Source of the DNA: Deltaproteobacteria bacterium
GTDB lineage: Bacteria; Desulfobacterota; Desulfobulbia; Desulfobulbales; JAGXFP01
NCBI GenBank assembly: GCA_020056965.1
Contig: JAGVGT010000081.1
Span: 1 to 46,994 of the forward strand
Direction of reading: 5' to 3'
DNA: 46,994 nt
Shown here: positions 1-8,071 of the stretch, in pieces
Position numbering within the stretch: the stretch's first letter is position 1
How the letters are laid out: each line of letters begins with the position of its first letter
The notes under the pieces: generated by a model
The model's database searches: none
What the model saw: only the letters and a program-made list of their open reading frames with translations
Told to the model about the DNA's origin: nothing
Translations under genes and position numbers: made by a program

Positions 1-1
1 C

Positions 2-562
2 GATGCCGTCCTCGACCTGGTGGTCGGCCACGCCCTGATGGTGCGCTATCCGGAGATGCACGAAGGCGAGATGACCAGGCTCCGCGCCCTGCTGGTTCGG
101 GAGAGCCACCTGGCCGAGATGGCCACGGCCTTGGGGCTGGGCGAGTTTCTACTGCTGGGGCGGGGCGAGGAAAGCTCGCGGGGCCGCGCCAAGCCCTCGA
201 TTATCTCCAGTGCCTACGAAGCGGTGGTTGGCGCCGTTTTTGAGGATGGGGGCTACCCGATGGCCGCCGCCTTCATCGAGCGCCATTTCCTGCCGGGATT
301 GGACAGCCAACGGCAACGGTTGCTCCAAGCCGACGCCAAGAGCCGCTTGCAGGAGATTCTGCAGGATAGTTACAGCGAGGCGCCGACCTATCTGCTGGAC
401 AGCGCCGAGGGACCCGACCATCTGAAAATCTTCACCGTCTCGGTCTGTTTTCGGGGCTTGGTTCTGGCCCGGGGCCAGGCCTCCAGCAAGAAGGAGGCCG
501 AGCAGGCCGCCGCCGCCGAGGCCTTGCTTAAGCTGCCGGAGTTGGGCCTGGTCTCCGGATGA
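2..562 (+). CDS. rnc: Ribonuclease III, 5' end outside window
   Basis: RNase III cleaves double-stranded RNA during rRNA and mRNA processing. The reading frame is open from base 2 and begins DAVLDLVVGHALM, which is the tail of the family signature (ERLEFLGDAVL), so the true start lies upstream of the window. The second half of the nuclease domain is seen in SSAYEAVVGAVFEDGG, including the conserved Glu. A double-stranded RNA-binding domain follows (DAKSRLQEILQ to the basic/Ala-rich SSKKEAEQAAAAEALL helix). The stop TGA overlaps the ATG of the next gene, so the two are probably translationally coupled. Identification is firm; only the N-terminal part is missing. Confidence 0.95.
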   Translation, partial: DAVLDLVVGHALMVRYPEMHEGEMTRLRALLVRESHLAEMATALGLGEFLLLGRGEESSRGRAKPSIISSAYEAVVGAVFEDGGYPMAAAFIERHFLPGLDSQRQRLLQADAKSRLQEILQDSYSEAPTYLLDSAEGPDHLKIFTVSVCFRGLVLARGQASSKKEAEQAAAAEALLKLPELGLVSG

Positions 563-1602
563 GCAGTAAGATGTTCCCGCCTCTGGTCATTCCCTTTTTT
601 ATCCCCCACCACGGCTGCCCGCAGCGCTGCACCTTCTGTAATCAGACCGCCATTACCGGTCGGGCCGAGGGAAATATTCCCGATTCGCTTGAGATCGCCG
701 CTACCGTCGAGAGTTATCTCGCCACCAAGGGGGGAAAGCGGGGCGAAGCGCAGGTCGCTTTTTTCGGCGGCAGCTTCAGTGGTCTGCCCGATGCGCTGCA
801 AGAGAAATTGCTGGGGGCGGTCGCCCCTTTCCTGGCGGACGGACGGGTGGCGGGCATCCGCATCTCGACCCGGCCCGATTACCTCGACCCGGACCGGATC
901 AGTTTCCTCAAGGAGCGGGGCGTGACTCTGGTCGAGCTGGGGGTGCAGTCCCTGGATGACGCGGTGTTGGCCCGCTGCGGGCGTGGCCATACCAGTACAG
1001 ATTCGCTCAAGGCCATCAGTTTGTTGCAGGCGGGGGGGGTGCGGGTGGGGGTGCAGTTGATGGTCGGCTTACCGGGCGAAAAAACCGGACGACTCCTGGC
1101 CGGGGCAAGGGTGCTGGCCGGGATGCAGCCTGAATTGGCCCGGCTCTACCCGGCCTTGGTCCTCAAGGGCAGTCGGTTGGCGGGCGACTATCTTACCGAC
1201 CGCTATCAGCCGCTGGGATTGACCAAGGCCGTGGCGCTCTGCGCCCGGCTGCGGGAGATCTTTACGACACAAGGGGTAAGGGTGGTACGCATCGGCTTGC
1301 AGGAGACGGATGGTCTGACCGGCGAGATCCTGGCCGGGCCGCATCATCCGGCCTTCGGAGAACTGGTGCTCTCCTGGAATCTGCACCGACGGCTGCGGAA
1401 GTTGCTGGCTGGAAGTGGGAACGAGCCCCGGCGACTGGTGATCGCCAGCGGTGATCAGTCGGTTCTGCGGGGGCCGAGCAATTACTTCCTGGAGGCCTTA
1501 CGTCGCAAAGGGTTGCTGGAAAGAGTAAATGTTATATTTGACTCTGGGCAACCCCGGGGAGAGGCTAAGCTGGTGGGAGTTGCCGAGAATTGCCAGAAAT
1601 AG
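559..1602 (+). CDS. Radical SAM protein, Elp3-like family
   Basis: A 347-residue radical SAM enzyme. The [4Fe-4S]-binding motif CPQRCTFC (C20, C24, C27) has the CX3CX2C spacing, preceded by the typical FFIPHHG lead-in. Downstream strands such as FFGGSF, ISTRPDYL and VELGVQSLDD match the SAM-binding barrel of the Elp3/HemN-like branch, and the C-terminal part (VRIGLQETD, HPAFGEL) matches the small domain of the COG1243-like group without an acetyltransferase domain. The substrate is unknown to me. It overlaps rnc by four bases (ATGA); the same rnc neighbourhood is common for this family, which suggests co-transcription rather than shared function. Confidence 0.85.
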   Translation: MSSKMFPPLVIPFFIPHHGCPQRCTFCNQTAITGRAEGNIPDSLEIAATVESYLATKGGKRGEAQVAFFGGSFSGLPDALQEKLLGAVAPFLADGRVAGIRISTRPDYLDPDRISFLKERGVTLVELGVQSLDDAVLARCGRGHTSTDSLKAISLLQAGGVRVGVQLMVGLPGEKTGRLLAGARVLAGMQPELARLYPALVLKGSRLAGDYLTDRYQPLGLTKAVALCARLREIFTTQGVRVVRIGLQETDGLTGEILAGPHHPAFGELVLSWNLHRRLRKLLAGSGNEPRRLVIASGDQSVLRGPSNYFLEALRRKGLLERVNVIFDSGQPRGEAKLVGVAENCQK

Positions 1603-1710
1603 CGTGAGTTTGGTTGAGTGTTAGCGAAACCAAACAATCCAAACGCTGTATATCCTGGTACTCGTTAGCCGCCATGGTTGGGCGTTGTCGACCAAAAGTT
1701 GGGCTTCATT

Positions 1711-1935
1711 TCATTTAGCCCAGCCTGTGTACTCAGCGCATCGCTCGGGTTTTGTGTATAAATCTGTGCTTAAACAGTTCGGGCAGGCCTTCTTTTGGAG
1801 GCGTGCTATCTCAGCTTCCCTGATCTGTTTAAATACAACTTGGCATGATCCACAAAATACATGGTTGCATTTATTGCAATGCAGATGATCTCCCGGATCT
1901 ATACAATCGCAATCCCTATTGCTCAAAACATTCAT
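1711..1935 (-). CDS. Small Cys-rich zinc-ribbon-like protein
   Basis: A 74-residue protein with nine cysteines arranged in CxxC-type pairs (CNKC, CGSC, CPNC and others), which suggests one or two structural zinc sites. No known family is recognised with certainty. The start ATG lies inside the end of the upstream roadblock gene (overlap of 20 bases) and has an AGGA ribosome-binding sequence about eight bases upstream, so it is likely translated from the same message. Base composition is more AT-rich than in the neighbouring genes, which may indicate recent acquisition. Confidence 0.6.
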   Translation of the reverse strand: MNVLSNRDCDCIDPGDHLHCNKCNHVFCGSCQVVFKQIREAEIARLQKKACPNCLSTDLYTKPERCAEYTGWAK

Positions 1936-2416
1936 TGCTCATTCCTGCGTCGCTAAGATGATTTTCGGGGGACAGGGAGATCAGGTTGTCCGGGTCCAAG
2001 GTCAGGTGGCGCATGATCGGGGGCAAAAGTTCGTCCAGCTTACGGTGAATTTGGGCTTCATTGCCCTGGTGGTCGATAATCACTAGAAGCCGGAGTCCGA
2101 TCAGGCAGTGTTGTCCGGAATTGCGGATGATCACTATTTCATCGCCGGTGCGCATCGAAACTTGCTGGCAGCCGAAAAATCCTGATGTTTCGCTGAGGTT
2201 GCAGGTGTGGTCGAATAGTTGATTGAAAACCTCCATCCAGGCCCCAAAGTTGCCGGTCGTCTGGGGCGGCGTAGTGTCGTAAAGCACCTCGCCGTCGCAG
2301 GTCAAGATGGCCGAGGCCTTGTACCCACTGATTTTGAACAGTTCGCCCATCAGGCTTTTGAGCGATGGTGCTTCCCGTTCGAGGTATACAAGCGATTCTC
2401 CTTTATTCCCTTCCAT
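1916..2416 (-). CDS. Roadblock/LC7-type regulatory protein
   Basis: A 166-residue protein whose body (LKSLMGELFKISGYKASAIL, then EVLYDTTPP, and a C-terminal GLRLLVIIDHQG strand) looks like a roadblock/LC7 fold. In bacteria this fold is often a GTPase-activating or scaffolding partner for small Ras-like GTPases; no such GTPase is visible here. An upstream ATG would add 11 residues, but the ATG at 2416 is preceded by AGGAGG at a proper distance and is preferred. It is followed with overlap by the Cys-rich small protein, so the two probably form a bicistronic unit. Assignment rests on fold-like pattern recognition only. Confidence 0.6.
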   Translation of the reverse strand: MEGNKGESLVYLEREAPSLKSLMGELFKISGYKASAILTCDGEVLYDTTPPQTTGNFGAWMEVFNQLFDHTCNLSETSGFFGCQQVSMRTGDEIVIIRNSGQHCLIGLRLLVIIDHQGNEAQIHRKLDELLPPIMRHLTLDPDNLISLSPENHLSDAGMSNECFEQ

Positions 2417-2835
2417 GCCAGCCTCCTGTGGTCCTGATTTTCTTGTCAATCATGACAAACGTTCCACATCCACTACCCGTCCTGCTCCCACCTCTTTAAC
2501 CTATAAAAGTTGCTTCCAGTGTTGAATCAGCGTTCATTTGAAACTCCACTTTATTGCGCATCGAGAATGTCGCTAAAGTGGTAAATCGCAATTGGCAGAA
2601 TAACAAATTTTTGGAGATTTTACTGGAGTGGGGCTTGCGAGAGGAATAGGGGTTTTCCGGAAAGGTGTGGGGGAGCGATACGTACTATAGGGGTATGCGA
2701 AGAGGTATCTTTGTGTAAGTCGTGACTGGTGGGTGATATGTTTTGACTACTTCTCGCTGTCTGTAAGACGGTTTGATGTAATTTGGGCCTCACCAGACAA
2801 TGCTCTGGTTTTGTTAGATGTTTTTCAGGGGTCTG
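2417..2835. other. Intergenic gap, no gene seen
   Basis: The stretch is AT-richer than its surroundings and separates two minus-strand genes. It must hold the roadblock gene promoter and the 3' end of the upstream transpeptidase message. The only structure noticed is an 8-bp inverted repeat CCACTTTA (2546-2553) / TAAAGTGG (2574-2581) with a 20-base loop. ORFs here have no ribosome-binding site or recognisable product. Confidence 0.5.
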
Positions 2836-3507
2836 CTACGGGTAAATCATTACCCTGGTTCCCACTTCAACCTGCCGGAAGAGCTCTTCCATCTGCCGGT
2901 TCTGCAGGGTCACGCAGCCCCAGGTCAGGTCCTGCCGGTCCTCGCCCGGCCATCTTCCCCACCAGCCGTGGATGCCGATGCCGCCGCCCAGTCGGGTGGA
3001 CTTGGGCGGCTCCCGGCCGTCCCGGTTGGCGACGATGATCGCCTCTTTTTCGGCCTCGCTGATCAGCCCCCGGGCGAAGCCGCTTTCGGCGTCTTGCTCG
3101 TTGGGATAGTTGAGCCGCATCCAGGCCTTGCCCAGGTAGCGGCCGTTGCGCCCGCGGAATGGCCCGGTCGTCTTCTGGATGACCCGGTATTCCCCTTCCG
3201 GGGTGCGGTTGTCGCCCTGCCGCTTCTTGTGCCCCACGGGTGTCTGGCCCAGCCCGATGACGTAGGTTTTCACCAGTTGCCCTTTGTTGTACAACCCCAT
3301 CCGGTAGCGGCTCTTCCAGGCCACCAGCACGGCAGTCTCGTCCGCCAGCTCCTCGGGGATTGGCGGTAGTGGTTTGGCCTTGACGCGGTCGCGATTTTTA
3401 AGGTTGCGGGCCGGGGATAAAGTGGCCGCTTCGCTCCATTTGAGCGGCAGAGGTCCGGCCATGAAGAGCAACAGCAGCGACAGTAGGACGAAATATTTGC
3501 GGGTCAT
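2836..3507 (-). CDS. L,D-transpeptidase (YkuD domain)
   Basis: A 223-residue exported L,D-transpeptidase, expected to act in the periplasm making 3-3 peptidoglycan cross-links or anchoring lipoproteins. An N-terminal hydrophobic stretch (LLSLLLLFMAG) is a signal peptide. The YkuD domain starts around VLVAWKSRYRMGLY. The active site has His180 in GIHGWWG and the catalytic Cys198 in TWGCVTLQN, with the conserved GRNGRYLGKAWMRLNYPN region ahead of it. It lies 18 bases downstream of the SIMPL-protein gene on the same strand, so the two likely share a message. Confidence 0.9.
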   Translation of the reverse strand: MTRKYFVLLSLLLLFMAGPLPLKWSEAATLSPARNLKNRDRVKAKPLPPIPEELADETAVLVAWKSRYRMGLYNKGQLVKTYVIGLGQTPVGHKKRQGDNRTPEGEYRVIQKTTGPFRGRNGRYLGKAWMRLNYPNEQDAESGFARGLISEAEKEAIIVANRDGREPPKSTRLGGGIGIHGWWGRWPGEDRQDLTWGCVTLQNRQMEELFRQVEVGTRVMIYP

Positions 3508-3525
3508 GAACGGGTATCCTGGGGC

Positions 3526-4224
3526 TTACTGCGCTTCTGGCGGGAAAATGATCTCGATGGTGCCGGAGACCTGCATGGTCAGGTCGCTTTCGCCGCCGGA
3601 AAATTCAGGGGCGGGGGCGGCCATCGCCCGCATGGCGACTACTCCGTCCAGCATGGGCTGGGGATGGTAGCCATCGCGGTTAATCCCGACATGGACGATC
3701 CTGTAGCTGCTGCCGCCCAAAGATGCGCGAATTGCCTCGGCCCGTTTGCGAAAGGCTGCCAGCCCCTCGCCGACCAGCTCATCCTCTAACTGGCGGCGGG
3801 TTTCCGGGGCGACGGTGAAACTCACCCCGGCCAGCTGCAGGTTGGTCTGCAGTTCGCCGATCAGCTCGCCGGCTGCCTTGAAGTCCCGGCTTTCCAGGCG
3901 AATCTGGGCGTTGCCGCGCCAGCCGTCCAACCGGTTATTCTTGCCGTAAATCGGGTATGTGGTGTAGTTGCCGCTGGCCGCCTTGACGGCGGGAAAGGTG
4001 GCGGCCTTCTTCAGGGCCTCGTTGACCGTGGTGTTGAGTAATTGGGCGACCCGGGCGGGTGACTGGTCGCTGACCTCCAGACGCATCTGGGCCTGGAGCA
4101 GGTCGTTGCCGACCTCCCGGGCTGCCTCGGTGCTGAAATCCACGCGGTTATATTGGGGTTCCTCGGCGGCGTAAGCCGTGGAGGCCAGGACGAGCAGGGC
4201 GGTCAGTAGCAGGGTGCGCGGCAT
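3526..4224 (-). CDS. SIMPL (DUF541) domain periplasmic protein
   Basis: A 232-residue secreted protein with a clear signal peptide (LLLTALLVLASTAYAAEE) and a SIMPL/DUF541 domain. Family marks seen are the early VDFSTEAAREVGNDLLQAQM strand, the YTTYPIYGKNNRLDGW segment (family form: Y.v.P.y......i.GY) and the late GLAAFRKRAEAI / SYRIVHVGIN pair. SIMPL proteins are periplasmic or outer-membrane associated and their biochemical role is unclear. The start has AAGGAGA at good spacing. It precedes the L,D-transpeptidase gene closely, which suggests a cell-envelope role. Confidence 0.88.
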   Translation of the reverse strand: MPRTLLLTALLVLASTAYAAEEPQYNRVDFSTEAAREVGNDLLQAQMRLEVSDQSPARVAQLLNTTVNEALKKAATFPAVKAASGNYTTYPIYGKNNRLDGWRGNAQIRLESRDFKAAGELIGELQTNLQLAGVSFTVAPETRRQLEDELVGEGLAAFRKRAEAIRASLGGSSYRIVHVGINRDGYHPQPMLDGVVAMRAMAAPAPEFSGGESDLTMQVSGTIEIIFPPEAQ

Positions 4225-4289
4225 GGGGTTCTCCTTGTTAGATGGTGGGCTGGGGATTGGTGCTTGATGGTAGCATATTTTCCGACCGG

Positions 4290-5249
4290 TTATTTGATCG
4301 CCTTAACGAAGACCCGCCAGGGGGCCGGATAGCCCTCCATGGTTTTACCGGGGTCGGCGGGATCGAGGAAGTCGCGGTAGGATTCGAAGGTCATCCACTC
4401 GGTGCGCCGCTGTTCGCTGTCATCCATCGGGTGCTGGCAGAACAGCTCCACTTGCGAGAAACCGGCCCGTTTCAGCCAGTTGACCAGGCAAGTGCCGCTG
4501 GGCACAAACCAGGTGCCTGGCGCTTTCCCGTAGGTGGTTTCGGGGAAGAGGGCTACCGGCTCGGAACCTGGAATGGCCTGAGATTCGACGATCAGGGTGC
4601 CGCCCTCTTTCAGGGATTTGTGGGCATCTTTCAGCACCTCAACCGGCGAGATCCGGTGGTAGAGGATGCCCATCATGAAGACGGTATCGAAATAATTCTC
4701 GAAAAGGCCCAGATGTTCAACCCCCAGCAACTCGCTGCGCAGATTGGCGCAGCCGGCCAGGGAGTTCAAGGCCCGGAAGGTGAAGTGGTGGTGGAGCAGC
4801 GGCTCGAAACCCAGGACCAGCTTGGGATGGTGGGGAACCATCCGGAACATGTAGTAGCCGTTGTTGCAGCCGATGTCGGCCACCACCTGGCCGCTCAGAT
4901 CGGGCAGCACCGGCAGCAGCCGCTGCCACTTGCGCTGGCTGCGCCACTCGGCGTCGATCTCGATGCCGAAGATGTTGAACGGGCCTTTGCGCCAGGGCAT
5001 GAAGCCCTTGAGGGTCTGGTGTATGCGGGCCAGGTCGGTCTCAGTCAGTTCATCGGCCTGGCCGATGGTCACCACGTCGTCGCTAAAGTCTAAATGTTGG
5101 GCGTGCAGGTTGGCGAGTTCTCCGCAGAGGTTGCGGTAGTGGACCACCCCCTTCTTCTGTGAAGCCAGAAGGGTGTCACCGGAGGTCAGGATTTCCAGTA
5201 ATTCTAGGCGGTTGCGGCGGGACAGTTCTTGGAGGTAATTTCGGTGCAT
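4290..5249 (-). CDS. cmoB: tRNA U34 carboxymethyltransferase CmoB
   Basis: CmoB transfers the carboxymethyl group of carboxy-S-adenosyl-methionine to 5-hydroxyuridine at position 34 of tRNA, giving cmo5U, which widens wobble decoding. The protein matches CmoB along its length: LKGFMPWRKGPFNIFGIEID, AEWRSQRKWQRLLP, the SAM-pocket VADIGCNNGYYMFRM, VFMMGILYHRISPVEVL and the C-terminal EQRRTEWMTFESYRDFLDP / GKTMEGYPAPWR. The frame runs 34 codons further upstream, but homologues begin near MHRNYLQELSRRN, so the ATG at 5249 is preferred (319 residues). It follows cmoA on the same strand. Confidence 0.95.
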   Translation of the reverse strand: MHRNYLQELSRRNRLELLEILTSGDTLLASQKKGVVHYRNLCGELANLHAQHLDFSDDVVTIGQADELTETDLARIHQTLKGFMPWRKGPFNIFGIEIDAEWRSQRKWQRLLPVLPDLSGQVVADIGCNNGYYMFRMVPHHPKLVLGFEPLLHHHFTFRALNSLAGCANLRSELLGVEHLGLFENYFDTVFMMGILYHRISPVEVLKDAHKSLKEGGTLIVESQAIPGSEPVALFPETTYGKAPGTWFVPSGTCLVNWLKRAGFSQVELFCQHPMDDSEQRRTEWMTFESYRDFLDPADPGKTMEGYPAPWRVFVKAIK

Positions 5250-5357
5250 CTTAATTCCGAATTGAAATATTGGGTTCGAGCCAATCAAAAATTTGGGCCT
5301 GTCGAAAATCCCTGGGTGGCCCAAAGAGCAAACCGGCTTCTGTGGGCGCACCCGCTT

Positions 5358-6080
5358 TTACTTAACGGCCAGTAGCGAGGCAAAGTTAAACCACTGGTGA
5401 AAAGGCTCGGCGCTGGCGAATCCGGCCATCTTTAGCATCCGTAAATTGTCGGCCAGGCTGAAGGGGATCAGCACCTTCTCGAGGGCTTGGCGCTTGCGGG
5501 CGATCTCGGTTTCCGAGTAGCCGTTGGCCCGCTTGAAATCGAGATAGAATTCGAGGAAGGTCTGGTCGAGGCTGGGGTCGGCCGAGACGGTCTTCTCGCT
5601 CAAGATCAGCACTCCGCCGGGCCGTAGGGCCTGGTGGAGCCGGTTCAGGAAATTCTGGCGTTGATCCGGGGCGATAAACTGCAGGGTGTAGTTCATGATT
5701 ATCGCCCCGGCCGGTTCCAGGCTGGTGCTGGTGATGTCGGCCTCTCGAAAATTGATTAGCTCGGCCAGTCCTGCCTTCTCTGCCTTGAGCCGCGCCTTGG
5801 CCAACATGGCCGGGGAGTTGTCTAGGCCGGTGAACTTGAGGCCGGGGTGCTTAAGGCGGTCGGCTAGTTCCACCAAGGTGGTGCCGGTGGAGCAGCCCAG
5901 GTCGTAAACCCGGTCGCCGGGCCGAAGAAACTGAGCGAGGATGGCCCCGGTCATCGCGATGACCGACCGGTAGCCGGGTATCGAGCGGTCCAGCATGTCG
6001 TCGAAGACCTCGGCGACCTGGGCGTCGAAACGGAAATCCCGGTCGCCCGGCAGTTCTCGGTAGATTTCGTCCCTGCCCAT
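5358..6080 (-). CDS. cmoA: Carboxy-S-adenosyl-L-methionine synthase CmoA
   Basis: CmoA makes carboxy-SAM from SAM and prephenate, the donor used by CmoB. The 240-residue protein has the class I methyltransferase fold (VYDLGCSTGTTLVELADRL; FTGLDNSPAMLAKA) and the CmoA-specific features RFDAQVAEVFDDMLDRSIPG near the N terminus, MNYTLQFIAPDQRQNFLNRL and DFKRANGYSETEIARKR, the last containing the Arg used by the family to bind the carboxylate. The gene lies immediately upstream of cmoB, giving a complete two-step cmo5U module. Confidence 0.95.
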   Translation of the reverse strand: MGRDEIYRELPGDRDFRFDAQVAEVFDDMLDRSIPGYRSVIAMTGAILAQFLRPGDRVYDLGCSTGTTLVELADRLKHPGLKFTGLDNSPAMLAKARLKAEKAGLAELINFREADITSTSLEPAGAIIMNYTLQFIAPDQRQNFLNRLHQALRPGGVLILSEKTVSADPSLDQTFLEFYLDFKRANGYSETEIARKRQALEKVLIPFSLADNLRMLKMAGFASAEPFHQWFNFASLLAVK

Positions 6081-6110
6081 ACTTCTTGCCGCCTGCGGAG
6101 TTCGCCCTGG

Positions 6111-6434
6111 CTAGGGCAGGACGATGCGTTTGTCGGCCGACCGCTCCGGGTTGGGCCGGTAGAGCAGGACGGTGCGGCCCAGGACCTGGACCAGGGCGGT
6201 GGCGGTGGCCGTAGCCAAGAGTTCACCCGCCTCTTTGCGCTCGTGGGGGCAGCTTTCCGGGATCCGCACCTTGACCAACTCGTCGGCGTTGATCACCTCG
6301 TCGGCCGCCTTGAGGAACTGGGCGCTCAAGCCCTCTTTCCCGAGCATGACCTTGGGGGTGAGGTGGTGGCCAAGTCCGCGCAGGTGGCGGCGTTGGCTGG
6401 TGGAGATGATCGGGGCCTTAGGTTTTTTTGCCAT
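6111..6434 (-). CDS. yhbY: YhbY/CRS1-domain RNA-binding protein
   Basis: A 107-residue CRM-domain protein. The signature LRGLGHHLTPKVMLGKEGLS, the middle HELVKVRIPE-like segment (ADELVKVRIPESCPHERKEA) and the end ATATALVQVLGRTVLLYRPN are diagnostic. YhbY binds pre-50S ribosomal particles and is thought to help large-subunit assembly. It is 30 bases upstream of cmoA on the same strand, so an RNA-modification/ribosome-assembly operon yhbY-cmoA-cmoB is likely. Confidence 0.92.
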   Translation of the reverse strand: MAKKPKAPIISTSQRRHLRGLGHHLTPKVMLGKEGLSAQFLKAADEVINADELVKVRIPESCPHERKEAGELLATATATALVQVLGRTVLLYRPNPERSADKRIVLP

Positions 6435-6830
6435 GGTTGTCGCCTTGTGAAAAATTGTAGGGGTTTCGGTGCCGAAGCGCCCGTATTTGCCTTGCCGGTG
6501 CCGCTAACACGGTTCAGCGCGCCTTGCTAGCCACCAATCGCTTTACCCTCTCGACTTGGCCGCGTGATATGCTGGGCCAGGGATCTCTTCCCGGATCGAT
6601 CTTGGTGATTGCCGGTCTGATTAGGGAACCTTTCGCCAAGTGTCACCCTTATAAAAGTTTCCGGTGGATTGGTAAACAGCAATTATAGCCGGGAAGGGCG
6701 GTGGGCGGTAGGAGGATTTTGTCTGTGTCACGTTGTGGTATTGAGTTTGATGTGTTACACTGTTAAATTAAATAGTAAAGTTTCCGGAGGTTGCGGCTGG
6801 GACAAAACTATCACGACGAGGAGATTGATT
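6435..6830. other. Divergent intergenic region
   Basis: This 396-base gap separates yhbY (minus) from a cytochrome gene (plus), so it should contain both promoters. A weak candidate for the cytochrome gene is TTGAGT (6741-6746) and TAAATT (6764-6769) with a 17-base spacer. No other structure or gene was recognised. Confidence 0.35.
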
Positions 6831-7232
6831 ATGAAGGTTTCGGTGGTCATGGCCATGGCGGTGGCGGCGAGTTTGGGGTTTGGACTGATTTCGGCCCAGG
6901 CTTCCCCGAGTAAAAGATTAGATGAGCGGACCCAAACCTGCCGGATTCTTGACTTCTACAACAGCGGTTGGGTGAGCGAGGGCAGTAAGATCTTCAAGTC
7001 CTCTTGCCAATCTTGCCATTTCCAAGGGAACGAGCAGGCCGCGCCCTTTCTTCATTCCGAATCCAAGACCATGAAGGGCTGGAACCGGGTCTTTTTTGAA
7101 AAGTATCCCAAGTGTGCCAAGTCTGGGGCCTGGGCCAAGTTGAGTGAAGATGAATTGCAAAAACTCAACGACTTTTTGTTCCGTAACGCCGCCAGTACCT
7201 ACGACGCCAATACCGCCACCGACTGCGGCTGA
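6831..7232 (+). CDS. Secreted monoheme c-type cytochrome
   Basis: A 133-residue periplasmic cytochrome c. A Sec signal peptide (MKVSVVMAMAVAASLGFGLI, cleavage near AQA-SP) precedes one heme motif, CQSCH, set in SEGSKIFKSSCQSCHFQG, the usual cytochrome c context. The C-terminal KLSEDELQKLNDFLFRNA resembles the closing helix of class I cytochromes. The frame is open farther upstream, but the ATG at 6831 has a GAGGAG ribosome-binding site and begins the signal peptide. Two extra cysteines (one before the heme motif, one at the penultimate residue) could form a disulfide. Redox partner unknown. Confidence 0.85.
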   Translation: MKVSVVMAMAVAASLGFGLISAQASPSKRLDERTQTCRILDFYNSGWVSEGSKIFKSSCQSCHFQGNEQAAPFLHSESKTMKGWNRVFFEKYPKCAKSGAWAKLSEDELQKLNDFLFRNAASTYDANTATDCG

Positions 7233-7244
7233 TAAGCCGGTGCC

Positions 7245-7262
7245 GCTCCCCGGTCGGGGAGC
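7245..7262. terminator. GC-rich hairpin between convergent genes
   Basis: GCTCCCCG-gt-CGGGGAGC is an 8-bp perfect stem placed 12 bases after the cytochrome stop and just before the NUDIX stop on the other strand. There is no clear T-run on either side, so termination is inferred from position only. Confidence 0.45.
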
Positions 7263-7268
7263 AGAAAA

Positions 7269-7757
7269 TCAAACTCTCTGAAAATCCCAGCTTACCGGCT
7301 GGTGGTTCAGGTAGGGCATGTGACCGTGAAATGACCTGGGGTCGTCATCGAAAACCATTGGCAAGAAGAAGCGGTCCCCCTCCCACATGGGCAATTCGCC
7401 CAGCCGGTCGATTCTTTGCCATGCTAATGTTCCTTCCGGGTTTTCCGTAAACGGCGTGCCGCTGAATCGGTCGATTCTGAAGATAAATCCCAGCCAATCC
7501 TCGCCGGCCGCTCCGAAGCCGGTCCAGTTGATGGTTCCGCGCAGTTTCAGTTCCTCGCAGGTTATTCCCGCCTCCTCCATGATCTCTCGTTTGATGCAGG
7601 AAACCACATCCTCGTCAGGTCGCATCTTGCCGCCCAGTCCGTTGTATTTTCCGAAGTGGTCGTCGTGGGGGCGGGCGTTGCGGTGGACCAGCAGAGTGTG
7701 CTGTCGGTCCGGCGAGAGCACGAAACCTAAGGTGCCTAAGATCGGGGTGTAGAGCAT
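7269..7757 (-). CDS. NUDIX hydrolase (MutT-like)
   Basis: A 162-residue NUDIX hydrolase. The full NUDIX box is present: G-KMRPD-E-DVVSCIK-REIMEEAGI, equal to GX5EX7REUXEEXGU. The opening (ILGTLGFVLSPDRQHTLLVH) and GKYNGLGGKM fit the 8-oxo-dGTP diphosphatase type, which removes oxidised nucleotides from the pool. The remainder (LPMWEGDRFFLPMVF, W-rich end) is as in MutT-like proteins of about 150-165 residues. Exact substrate cannot be read from the sequence. Confidence 0.88.
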   Translation of the reverse strand: MLYTPILGTLGFVLSPDRQHTLLVHRNARPHDDHFGKYNGLGGKMRPDEDVVSCIKREIMEEAGITCEELKLRGTINWTGFGAAGEDWLGFIFRIDRFSGTPFTENPEGTLAWQRIDRLGELPMWEGDRFFLPMVFDDDPRSFHGHMPYLNHQPVSWDFQRV

Positions 7758-8071
7758 CGCTGTTCCGCTGGTAAATTTTTTTGGGTAAGTGGAAATTCTC
7801 TAAATCAGGATCTCGTTAAGCAATCAAGCGGTCGTCGACGGTCGGGAGGCGCCTGTCTCCTTAACCCGGTCACTGAACTGGGTGCCGGGCAAGGTCAGCC
7901 GACCCTTTTCGCCCCGGTTTCTGTGACAATTTGCCACATAGGCAAGGGCGGGAGATCATGCTAATCCTCCCACAATGTCATAGTCGGATCGGGTCTGGCG
8001 CAAGCCGCCGTCCCGGTCGGGTGGAGGCCAGGTTGAGCACGAAGTGAAATCATAACATGAAGGAGATGGCA
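7758..8071. other. Intergenic region upstream of split-Soret cytochrome gene
   Basis: A 314-base gap between the divergent NUDIX and split-Soret genes. It contains the CRP/FNR-type palindrome listed separately and no recognisable gene. A GEMM-type riboswitch, common before cytochrome genes in related bacteria, was looked for and not seen. Confidence 0.4.
7922..7965 (+). promoter_or_regulatory. CRP/FNR-type operator and -10 element
   Basis: TGTGACAATTTGCCACA at 7922-7938 is a near-perfect 17-bp palindrome (pattern TGTGRCAAWTTGYCACA) of the kind bound by CRP/FNR-superfamily regulators. A -10-like hexamer GCTAAT at 7960-7965, preceded by the sequence AT, lies about 33 bases from the palindrome centre, which would place the operator near -42, the class II activation position. 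The downstream gene is the split-Soret cytochrome, 107 bases further on. The regulator itself is not in the window. Confidence 0.55.

Noticed and set aside
7758..8071. GEMM riboswitch upstream of the cytochrome gene
   Set aside because: The conserved sequence blocks and tetraloop of the GEMM motif were not found.
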